Shown here: positions 23,031 to 34,200 of the stretch, in pieces
Layout of the letters: every line of letters starts with the position of its first letter
Position numbering within the stretch: position 1 is the first letter of the stretch
Source: Tubulanus polymorphus
Taxonomy: Eukaryota > Nemertea > Palaeonemertea > Tubulaniformes > Tubulanidae
Assembly (NCBI RefSeq): GCF_964204645.1
Contig: NC_134026.1
Coordinates: 5,766,001 to 5,830,000, forward strand
Reading direction: 5' to 3'
Length of the DNA: 64,000 nucleotides
Position numbers and translations under genes: made by a program
Notes under the pieces: generated by a model
What the model saw: the letters and a program-made list of their open reading frames with translations, nothing else
What the model was told of the DNA's origin: nothing
Databases searched by the model: none

Positions 23031-23222
23031 CAGGGGCGGATTTAAGGGGCCATCACGGGGGTCCAGAGCCACCTTCCCATTGAGGCTGCCCAAAACCTGC
23101 AAACCTGACACACATCTATAGGAATTCGCATCTTTTAGGATGTATGTGAGATAGTGGTAATGCCTTCCCTTTCTTTCTGGACCCCGGCCTTCCAATTATC
23201 CTGGATCTTACTCCGCTGTTTA
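23031..23222. mobile_element. possible hAT-like MITE remnant
   Basis: The left end 'acaggggcggatttaagggg' resembles the CAGGGGCGGATC ends of hAT-type elements. The inverse complement of the right end, 'acagcggagtaagatccagg', is similar. 'gggggtccag' and 'ctggaccccgg' are a second inverted pair inside. No clear 8-bp target duplication is seen. Confidence 0.35.
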
Positions 23223-23838
23223 AGTTTGAAACGTTGTAGCACAAATTCCAGTTCTCTGTTTGCTGAATAAAGCATAAACGAATGTCTGTATGTACTTTGC
23301 TAGTTAGTCTTCAATGTTTTCTTGGTTGTTTCTGTCGGAGCCATAACAGTATTTGGCTGTAAAAGATCTGTAAGTGATAGAAAATTTTGCACTTCGTGTA
23401 TACCAATCGCCAGACAATCTGAACACGCTTGACGTGCTAAATCATACCTTCCGGTGCCATGATGATAAATCCATCCGTGAGTTTCTATTTGGTTCGGTCA
23501 CGAAGATAAACCCTTTGTTATCGTTAATAAACGCGATATTCTGGAACGTCGCCGATGTCAAAGATAACAGGAATCTACATCCAATTCATTATTTGATAAA
23601 AGTTGGCATTGCGATAAGTTGTGCTTGAAGACTCTTGTAGTTAGACAAGATTCAATTCCTTTGATACACGTCGACTTATCATTTGACAATTGAAAAAAAG
23701 TTGAAAATGGTTATTATGAATCTTTTGAATTCACACCATTATCATCCCGAGTCATTTTCCCTAACATATTTCCATACACGACACATTGAAATGTATACAA
23801 AAAAACAAGACATTCCGATTTTCTATTTCAAAAACATC
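23223..23838. other. intergenic downstream of MATE
   Basis: AT-rich sequence. The 84-residue plus frame at 23374-23628 has no recognisable features. Confidence 0.4.
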
Positions 23839-23844
23839 TTTATT
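23839..23844 (-). promoter_or_regulatory. candidate polyadenylation signal of the MATE gene
   Basis: The minus strand reads AATAAA about 110 bases after the MATE stop codon, in AT-rich sequence. This is a plausible 3' UTR length. Confidence 0.5.
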
Positions 23845-23951
23845 TTTTTGGTTAAATGAATAACGATTTTATCACATACAATGCTTGAAAATTTTTCATC
23901 TTTTCAATAGAAACCTGTAAAACATGGCCAAATTTGCGAGTCTGTCTTCGA

Positions 23952-26900
23952 TCAGTTCGGGCTGTTGAAAATATATCCGGCTGAATTTTCTGCACAGAAC
24001 GGCAAAGTAGAATTATAAGTTGGTAGAGTTCCGTTCGTTGGTCTGAATATACACCTTTCTACTTTCATTGTAAATCGTAAATATATTCCGACGCCGAGTA
24101 ACATCAGGAACAGAAGTGCAATTATTCCGCGGCTGAACAATAGATATTTCTTCGAGTCTTCCGAACTTTGACATCCGGTGCAGCTTATCTTGCGACAAAA
24201 CTTTTGTCGAAACCGCTCTCTTTCTAGCGCCTCTTGTTCCCTTCGGCTCACTGAAAAAGAGCATCATTCCTCTGGAAACTATATACCTGATATTTCGCCC
24301 ACAAATCCTTTATAGATGAGACTCAGATTCGGCTCGGATTCGGTGGAAGTTAAGAGATACTAAACATTATATGATAGATGATACAGTTAATCAAACGTGT
24401 TGGTAAGCTGTTATCACTGTGTATCCACGCTGACGTCACGATTCACGGCTATTAACCCAGATATCAGCGGAGGATTCAGCTATGAACTAGACGCAATGGG
24501 TGCAGGGATTCCGGGTGTGGGATTTTGGGTGGAGGTATTTTGCGCGGTGGCATTGTGGGCGTATCCCATATCGAGTCCTGTGATGTCTTCTTTTTCATTT
24601 CTTCATTGAAACAGGTTTCAAGCATATTATATGCTTAAACCCATTGGATAGGAGTTATTCTTGAATTCTAGATCTAATTTTTTAAATTAATGTGCCGATT
24701 GCTTTTAAATGAGTGATCGACACAGAACAGAAATGAATTACCATCTCTTTTTAGATAATTTGTTGATAGAGCACTTTCATCGGTATCATCATCATCGCCA
24801 TCATGATCAGCCTCATCGTTGGTATATGCATCGCTTATAGTGAGTGAATCGTCAAACGTTTGCGGTAGGCCTTGTCCGGTTCTTTTTTGTGCCTTTAGAA
24901 AATCGAAAATCGAAACGATTCGGAAAAGAATTCATTGACGTGAATAGACTTGGACATCATGATCGAATGACTTATTGCAAAACTGGATCTACGAAAATGT
25001 TTGACACATATAACTCAAAAGTAAGAATAGTTTGTTTTCTTAAAAGTTATGAGAGCTTCATTGTGGGTTTTATCTGACCTAAAATAATTTTCGACATCTA
25101 CAACCATGATTGGAACAAAGCAACGTACCTCTAATGAAAGATTTTCCCAGTTCATTCTCCAGAAAATGAAACCATACGAAGCATTTACAACAACCAGACC
25201 GGCCACAATACCGAACCAAAAACCTATCGGATCAGAAAATTCTTTTAATTATTTGTTTGTGGAATTTTAGATTTTAATAATAACAAGTTCAGGAGAAATT
25301 AAAAAATGAGATTGCAAGTCAAGTTCTATACGTGTACCTATTGTTTGTAGACTTGTTAGGAACATTAGGCTTATAGCTATTGGTTGCGCCACTAAAATAT
25401 AACCAACGAACAATACAATCGCTCCAGTCAATTGTCTTCCGCTGCCACGAAGTATACCAGCCATCACACTCTACCAGAAAAAAACTTACAATATGAAATT
25501 TATATGAGGTTTATTAGTGACCCACTATTCCGTGCGGGACCAGTGAAAACTGCGAGCCACGATTGATGATCTCCGCGATACACTCCGAAGATGTTGAAAT
25601 CTGAACTCCGAATGAATATGAAATCGGATTTAGATAATCACGTTAATGGTTGTAACTTACGGACAAAGAGTCGAGTATTTCGTAACCAGCTAGAATTATT
25701 AGTATAACACTCGCTACGTCGACGACATCTCTGAAATTATATTAAGAGGTTTCAATGTTAATGCTAGGTTAAAACAATATGCACTTGCATTAAGAGCTAG
25801 TAGAAGCGACTGTTTGACTTTGTGAACTCAAGGATGCCTTTCAAATCTAAAAAAAATTATGGCATATTTCTCCATTCTTCAACAATAACTTACTGATCCT
25901 GTGTAAACACTAGTGGGATGATATTCCGCAGGGATGCAATTAATGTAGATACAACGACTGCTGTACAAACTGCAAATTACACGGAAAATGGTCGTTGAAT
26001 CATTGAAACTTTAACTACAGTTTACATTTTTTGGTTGAATTTGGTTTTCAACTTTTCTTAATTTCGCTTAGATCATCATTCCAAGATGATTGTTACTTAA
26101 CACGATCTCTCAAATGACATTGTACATTCGAATAAATTGTTTAGCGGCAAAAATGAAGTATAGTCCGGATTAATACATACCAACCATGCACAGACACGTG
26201 ATGGCAGCTCGCTTAGCCGACACACTGTCTCCTTTTCCAAGCAACTGACCAACTCGAATATTGGCTGCGATTGAAAATCCTAGAGGAATCTGAAAATCAT
26301 TGAAAAAAATTTCCAAATTGAAATCGTTCAAATTATATATAAACAAATGGCAGAGGATTTACAATCGGCCACGAACCATATATATAATCAGAGTCACTTG
26401 GAACGCGACAGTCTGGGCGTCGAGTTGAACCACTCCTAATAAACCTGTAGAATATACAGAAAATTAGACGATATTCCATAACCCCTTACTTTTATCCATA
26501 ATTTCTATTAACCTGAACGTCGTACCTGATATAATCGTTGCAACTTCAAAACTTCCCCATTCAACGAATGTCATCACAAGTCCAGGAATTGATAGCGACA
26601 TATACTGTCCCCAATCTTTCAAACTATCCAGCGACCAACCTATATTACATAAGCTGTACCATAACAACATATTGAAAACAAGAAAGCTACCTTTAAAATC
26701 TATTGACGGCTTGAAGAAAAATAAATCGTATATTACCCAATATTATCGACAATGAATGATATCGACGATCCATGAAGTTATTTTGAATTTGAATATATCG
26801 ACAATTGAATTGAATTGACCGGCAACCAATCTATCCTAGCCCCAATATTGATGACGTAGTGCACATCTACTCGAAATTATTTGTAAGATATGAAAATCCG

Positions 26901-29890
26901 TTAATTCGAAAATAAAAGGCATGAAATAAATTTGCTTATAAAATGAATGCGCCAGAATTCACATTTGTAATTGTTACTTTGAAACGCAAATATTGATGAC
27001 GTAGTCCACAACGACAGAATCCCTTAATGCATAGCGGTTATCGGTGTATGTTATTGTTAGGTTTTTGCGGCGTCAGAAAATTTTTAAAAATCTCTTTTTC
27101 AAGGATCACCAACCTGACCAGTTCTCCTTGTATAAGCCAGAGATTCTGATATACATTAGTGCGGTCAAATTCATTACCGCATACGCTGCTACCTGGGACA
27201 AAGCAGAACCCCTGAAATACAAAAAGTAGAATATGCACTCCGGAGTTTCAGATGAATAAAAAAGACGAGGGCCAAAAGTTTTTGCTGGAGTAAACAACAG
27301 CAAATCGTTCGTTGCGTTTTAAGAGAATTATTTTCTTGCGATAAATTCTGATACAGACTTCATGCATACTGTTCTATACTTACATTATTCCGTAACCACC
27401 GACAATGACTAGCAGGTAATGCGCAAGAGCGTTCACAGCAGTTCCAGCCACACCAAACAATATACTTGGCAAAACTACGCTCTTAGCAAAGGAATTGTTA
27501 CATGAAATTATTGAATACACTATTTTGAAAATGAACAGCTAATGATGGATATGATAGTATCCATAACTATGCCACGCGTCTTACCTGGTTTGTGAGATAT
27601 TTAGTAATGACTAGGTAAGTGAAATTCATCTAGAAAAAAAAGAAATTTAAGCTTTTAGGCATTCACGTTGTAGGTGCGTATTAACACGGAAAGAAGTCTT
27701 CGCTTACGATCAAACCAGGCATGAAATACAAGACGTAGTCACCGGCTATACTGAAATTAAAAAACAAAATAATTTCTCATATTATCATGAACGACATAAC
27801 TTTCGGAGTCGAATGGATATTTTTCGATTCAATGATTTGCTTACATGGAAGTTTCTCGTTCTTGTCCGATCCAGACGAATAGTGTGGTGATATTAAGATG
27901 AATAACCAAACATGGTATTGCAGTCAGAAACATAATGAATAGGCCTAACGCAAATAGAAATTTTGGTGATTATCGTTGTTGTTTGCAAAAGGTGTCTTGA
28001 GATTTTGCCACACATTAAAAGTACGACAAAACGTAGCTTTAATACCTCTTTGAATTAGAATTCCAATCATCATTTTTCTATTTGCTCCATACGTCTTGAT
28101 AAGATTTGAAATGAAATACCAATTCATGACATTGAAAAAATGCGTGTGACATGGCTTGCGGTTCACATAAGTTGACGAGAAAATCAGGCTGAGTAAAAGA
28201 TGAATTATGTTAACTTAATTACGTAAACTAGGATATATCGTATTTTTAAAAAAAGATGTCTTCATCTTACGGGGAACCCGCTCCGCTGCTGTGACAATTG
28301 AGGATTCCACGATGGCAGGCGAGGATCCACCAGGTTTGCTAGTAGTTAATTGGTCTTTCGATTTTCTCCACATTTCAATCAAAACTGAATGAACTTTTCT
28401 TGAATAGATTAATTATCAATAAGAACTATACCGATATAGGCATACAAAAATTAATCAATTGTATATTTGGTAGGTCCTGCATATATGGATTCGGGAGCCT
28501 AAAAATTCAGTTTTAAGTTCACTGAAAATGAACTAGTTTTGACAAAGTTAGACTGAGTGCTTGGCACGCCATCTGGTGGGATAGTTGGTGTTGCGGGTTC
28601 CCACTGAAAGGAATACTTCTATTTCGCGATAGTGTTTTCTGAATTGTAAATGTCTACCTGTGATACGAGTGTGTCTAGTGCTGATGCTACTCCCACGCCG
28701 ATAATTGTACCAAATACGTTTATTACCTAAAATGAAGATGCCTTGAAAAATAACACAAAATATATGGCTTAATATTGGTGACAATTAAATATATATGATC
28801 TTAATCTTATAACCGTATAAAGGATCAATATTTTGGATTTATCGATGCTTGAATTGAATTGACTGGCAACCAGTCCAGCTCCGATATATTGATGACGTAG
28901 TGCACATCCTCTCAAAAATAACCATTAAGATTTATCAAAATATTTAGAGAGTTGAAAAAGTTGTGAAATCATATAAAATTACTAAATAAATGCTAAATCA
29001 ATAATCGTAATTGTTATCTTGAAACGCTAATATTGATGACGTAGTGCACATCGACTCACACAGAACCCCTTAAATAACGCATCAATGTATATTAACATTA
29101 TTGTAACGGTTTTTATGGCGTAAAAAAACATAACTTACCGTTACAGCTAATGCAGCACCTCCCAGTTGAATAGGGCCCAGAGTGCCACAAAATATCAACG
29201 CAATCGGATTTTGTAGAAAGTTGAATATCGTGGTCATAATCTATAACAAAAAATGTTTTGGTTGTAGAAGAATTACAACTGAATGGATCCGTTGGGTTAT
29301 TTCAAGTTTTCCTTACCAAAGGCCAAACTAATTTCAACGACGATTTAGCCTCGTCTCTGAACCAACCAGGGATACAGAGAAACGAGCTAGTACTCGTAAT
29401 CACTTCTACCCTTTCTGAAATCAAATACGGGACTTGGGTGAAAATGTCGGTTCCGATGATTATACCTACTGGTAATCGTGAGCGATGTCAACTGCTAGGT
29501 AAAAATCTGAGTTGCAAGAACATGATAAGATGATACAAGAATGAAAATGAGATATCGCAAAAGCAGAAATCATTAACTTTTTGATTATCTAAATTCTTCT
29601 TAGCTGATATATAAGATATTTTAACCCATATTCTGAACATCGTTTATTCTTTGCATGGTCTCACGGATCATTATTGAAAGTCAACGATCGACATGCAACA
29701 GAAGACGAACAGTATGTGAGGATCGGGGCAATATACCTTCCACGTCCGTAGAGCCATAATTTGAACTGGAGCGATATCCGTCCTTCCAGTATTCTTGACT
29801 TGTGGATGAAGACTCGAGTGACACAAAGCCATCGCTACTGTCGTGATTAGCACCTCCTATAAGGCTTCTACTCTCCTCTCTGTTAGCCAT
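23952..29890 (-). CDS. slc47a: MATE multidrug and toxin extrusion transporter (SLC47 family), 19 exons
   Basis: Nineteen exons join in phase to 656 residues: 29890-29737, 29414-29317, 29240-29139, 28726-28658, 28094-28046, 27944-27845, 27750-27708, 27629-27585, 27481-27384, 27211-27114, 26639-26526, 26444-26377, 26289-26181, 25969-25894, 25730-25661, 25470-25338, 25223-25129, 24892-24742, 24250-23952. The family exchanges H+ for organic cations at the plasma membrane. SALDTLVSQTYG (exons 4-5), VEWGSFE (Glu312, Glu317), AANIRVGQLLG (exon 13), GYEILDSL (Glu425) and GILRGSGRQ match animal MATEs. The glutamate equivalent to human MATE1 Glu300 is Gln339. Twelve core helices are followed by an acidic loop in exon 18 (GDDDDTDES) and a thirteenth helix, as in mammalian MATE1. 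After it comes a tail of about 40 residues with NGT and NST sites, longer than in human MATE1. Introns 3 and 10 are almost entirely R1 repeat. Confidence 0.95.
26675..27080 (+). repeat. R1 copy C, filling MATE intron 10
   Basis: It runs from 'aaaacaagaaagctacc' to 'ggtttttgcggcgtcagaaaa' with both 'tattgatgacgtag' cores (near 26854 and 26991). The host intron is 26640-27113, 474 bp, so the element makes up about 85% of it. It is antisense to the gene. Confidence 0.75.
28733..29130 (+). repeat. R1 copy D, filling MATE intron 3
   Basis: It runs from 'gatgccttgaaaaataac' to 'tgtaacggtttttatggcgtaaaa' with both cores (near 28888 and 29031). The host intron is 28727-29138, 412 bp, so all but about 14 bases are repeat. 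Orientation relative to the gene is the same as in copy C. Confidence 0.75.
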
Positions 29891-31271
29891 TTCCCTACAC
29901 CTATTGTCCAGATATTTACATAAGCGACTACTATATCGAGAAGTATAGACGCTTTAGATTTCAAATTTGGACTGTTTGAGAATTTTTAAGAGATAAGTTA
30001 CTTGATATATATACATTGATTGAAAAAAGGCTTAATATCGGTCGCGTAGCCGAAGAAATCAATGCACAAGAATATGAACCTATTTACAAAAATACATACC
30101 AACTTTATATGTTGTGAAATTCCACTACGAGATCCTTGTAGTAATTATCTATTCATGAGTCCTGGAACTATAGTGCATTACATACTACTGGTCTCACCAG
30201 ACAGACGCGAACGAGTCACGCATGTCCAAACAGTTAATTCTTAATCTTATAAAAGGCAAATGAACGAGTACATACTCCCCCAGTATAAACGGGTTTTTCA
30301 TTTTTCTCAGTGAGCTAATCTGTTTATTTGCCCGAACGCTCTTTGATGGACCGTTACGAATTGTATCTGATCTTTCAAAAAACTTGTCTATAAACTTTCA
30401 ATCTAAATATCGAAACTATGGGAAATAAATGATGATATATCGAAAGCTGTAGACGTTATATAAATCAAACTAAGTCATATTTGTTGGTTGGAACAATACA
30501 TAAACAATTTATTCTATACGAAGTTTACATTGGACAATTTCTATTTACATAGGAATTTATTAATTGGTGTTACAAAATTTGGTGTCCATTCTTTAATATA
30601 TTTTTCATCACAATATATTAACCATTCAGTTTAAGCACATCCACATTTTTTCATCTCGATTCAATTTTTTGCGCCGATGTATTCGGAATTTAAGCCCGCA
30701 TAAAATAAAGGTGCAATCTTTGAAAAAATTAAAGCCACACAATCTGAAAGTTTATCCATCAAAATGACACCAGAGGGTAACGATCATTTCTAATTGAATG
30801 ATACCTTGAAATTCATATAATCAAAATGAATGAATTTCGAAGCTTTAAATAAGTTCCAACGTATGTCACGAATGTTACGAATGAATATATATCAATTTCG
30901 TTTCGTTTGGTTGAAAATCTTACGGCTAGCAATACTATCGACCCATGCGCCACCTTTTGAATTCGGATCAAATCACACCAATGAATACGGATAAAACGAA
31001 GAACAAATTCTGATGGAATATATTCTGGAGACATAGTTGTTGTCCCTATTTCGCTCCTATCGGAACGGCCATTGAAACAGCTTTCATTTTGAATCGCGAT
31101 TATTATATTCAAACTATATACGTTATATCACTTTAATTACACATCATATCAACAAAGAACGTACATAAATCGTAATATTACACTTATATATGTACAGATA
31201 CATACATAAATTCAGGTATTGAGTCCAGTTAGATTTCGCAGCAACAATTTACAACAACATTTACAAGACAT
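29891..31271. other. intergenic between MATE and the Ig gene
   Basis: This holds the MATE promoter side and the 3' flank of the Ig gene, both on the minus strand. It is very AT-rich. Short frames such as 30813-31112 minus have no domain features. Minus-strand AATAAA occurs near 30508 and 30556, but I cannot assign either to the Ig gene. Confidence 0.4.
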
Positions 31272-34200
31272 TCAAATTGTACGTTTGAAATAGATATCGT
31301 CTCTTCTCTTCTTATTCTTATTCACTTTCGACGCTTTCTTCGTAACGGTTTTGTCTTTTTTCTTACCAGCGGCCGGTCCGTACCCGCTCTGCTCCGAATT
31401 AGCATCGTCATCCTCGCCGTCCTCCTTCTCCGAATCATCCGTATCTGAACGATGCCCGCTACCGTCGCCCGATGACGCGGCTTGTCCATCTTGAAGCATC
31501 AGTTCGGTTTCGTTAGTTTCGGTAATGTTCAACAGATACTTCTCCGATCTGTCTTCGGGAATAGCGTTGCTATGGCGCTGGTCTACGCGGCCCCACTCTC
31601 GTATGGTAGTCACCTGCGGTGGCGGTGTCGACCCCGCGTTCTCGCGAAATGTTTCTTTGTTTTTTTTGCGTGATTTATGTTTGAATTTATTGTTAGAATC
31701 ATGGTGATGTCGGTTTTTGTGTTTAACGCTTGTTTTTGACGGTGCCTCCACGTCGTTTATCGATTTTTTCGGCCCCTTCGCCGGACCTTTCTTTTTCGAA
31801 TCTTTTTCCGTTTCGTTACTTTCGTCTGCGGTACTCGATGATTTTGCAGCGTCGGTGGCTTTGATGATTTTTATTCGACCCTTCGAATCGAATTTCGTTT
31901 TACCGTTGTCCTCGTCGCTATCTGGCCCGCTGCCGGAGCCGCTTCCGGCAGGCTCGTCGTCTCCGCTGCCGCTAGCTGCGGAATCCTCGTCGTCGGTTGG
32001 AAAAGTTGGGGTGTCCTTTATTAGACCCGCCGGTGGCCAACCTTTCAGCTCTGTAAGATAATCAATCGTTCATGAATTTCAAGAATTTAAAAATGAAAAA
32101 CCCATAGCCAACACCGAAAAAAAAACTGGTGGACTGGTTTTATAGAGTAGAGTCAACTTTAACCCGGGTTTAACTCAATTGAAAATGAATTGAGCCTGGG
32201 TTAGAGTTAATACCTGTTTATAAAACTGGGCCCTGGAACACTGTTGTAAGTATGTTTATTATACGTGCTTGCTTTTTTTTTGCAGAACGTAATCGATGTG
32301 CGATTGATTATGTGTATTTCGTTAAGAACAAAACACGAACGTACTTCGTTTTATTTTACTGAGCTATTTTCCCACTCGTATTAAGTGTTCTGTGCGAACA
32401 GTTATTGATACTTACTATCCAGTTTAAAGGTATATTTGAGACTTCCAGCCATAGTGCTTGCGCGACAAGTGTATTTACCAAGATCAAAGTTCTTAAAGCG
32501 CCTGATATATAACTCCGACTGGAACTGGTTGTAGCGACCTTTTTTCGTTTTTATTTCCTGCAGAGGAATAGAGAGAAATAGAATCGCGATTAATATCTCT
32601 AACCGTAAAACTTTCAGACTTCAAACGGCGGAGCTAAACTTTGCGATATTATCAGTTAAGCGTCTTATTAAAACATCAGTAGGATTTACTTTTTACAAGC
32701 GTATATTGTCAGAATGGTGGAACGCTTAATTTTGAACGAACGCTTTTTGGGATTAATGTTTTACGTAACATCCATTCCTCCAAAAAAATCATATCAGAAA
32801 TGCGTGCAGCATACAGACCCAAAGCGTACGAAGTTCTAAACATTAAAGTCTGAACATTAATTAAGAATTCTCAACTGACGTGAATGCGTTTTCATAATAT
32901 GTCTCCCGATGCTTCGTTCAATTAAACGAAGTTATTTTCACCACGAGAGGTGTATTTACGTGACTATCACAAAGATACATCTGCCGAGCATAGATTATTT
33001 GCCATGGCAATACCACAGAGGATTATCTATGCCAGGTTCAATTTCATCGAACGGCTTAAAGCCGACGATTAAACGATTCTTCCAAAAATTAGATGTAAAC
33101 ATTGCACGATACATTCTTTGATGCAAAATGTATGGTGGCTCTGTCGAGGAACGGGGAAACTGACGAATGAAAGGTTGACCCGGTAAGGGATGTCACGAAA
33201 CACAGGCACTCCCCGACTAAGAAGAGCTTATCGCCAACGAGTAAGTAATTGAATTCTCCTTGGACTGTTACCTATGACGCGATTTTCCCCAGTTTGGGAC
33301 CTCCACTGTTAAGTATTTCTGCCCCTTTTAACTTATCAAAAAATAATATCGTTACGGGTTTTGGAATCCATGTAGATGTGGTACCGAACATAGAAGAAAT
33401 GACTATGTTCGGCAAAATGACAAATAAAAATGCGTACCATCCCTCCGTGTTTCTTAGGGTCGATAGCGTGCCCGTTCTTAAACCAAATGATTCTGGCCGG
33501 GGATTTGGATTTTGTCAGACACATCAGTGTAAACGGTAGATCATAGTCGGGTGTGGGCCACCATGGACCTGTCTTTAGATAGCCGACGTTTATTCCGTTC
33601 TGGAAGACCTCGAGATATTTCGGAGAATCTGAAAATATTTTCAAAATCATAAAAAAACGTTTTACAGAAGTATGCAACAAGTGAATTCTGGATATGTGGT
33701 AGCCATTTTGATTTCGATTTGTTAATTTTCTTCTCTTAATTTATCTATAGGTGTAAAAACCCTTTCATCTGACTGAAACTCTTCAGAAACTTATGCAAGC
33801 CCACCTCAATATTAAGCGCTTTAGAATTGGAAAGAATACCAATAAAATCATTGGAATAATGAATAAAACGACTATCTAGGCCTATCAAAACTTAAAATCT
33901 CAATATTATCATCAGTATAATCATAAGTTCATTAAGATTAGTCTTTACAAATTTTTGGTATAATCTGAAGCTCTCACAGTCTGCTCAATTACCGGATATG
34001 ACGACGTGAAACTCGATTTGCCGTCGTTTGGAGACAAAGTTATCCACGTGACACGTGTATTTTCCGCTGTCTTCTTGACGTAAACCCTCGAGATATATTC
34101 GATCTCCCTGAAAAAATACGGAGACCGAATTTCCAGATACACTCCTAAGCTTCCGGCAAGTTTGCAAGATAAAATTCAAACGGATACTTTACCCAAATGA

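Noticed and set aside
24480-24577. Possible alternative last exon of MATE giving a 32-residue end without helix 13
   Set aside because: It is in phase, but the acceptor is preceded by a purine-rich stretch instead of a pyrimidine tract, and the encoded sequence is low complexity. The exon 18 to exon 19 join is complete without it.
28270-28605. Open stretches in MATE intron 4 starting with a 'gggaacccgc' motif at both ends in inverse orientation
   Set aside because: They do not match any MATE segment and would break the SQ-TYG join. The inverted similarity is too short to call a transposon.
31717-32061. 114-residue plus-strand ORF rich in Ser, Pro and Leu
   Set aside because: It is the antisense shadow of the Ser-Gly/acidic tail exon of the Ig gene on the minus strand.
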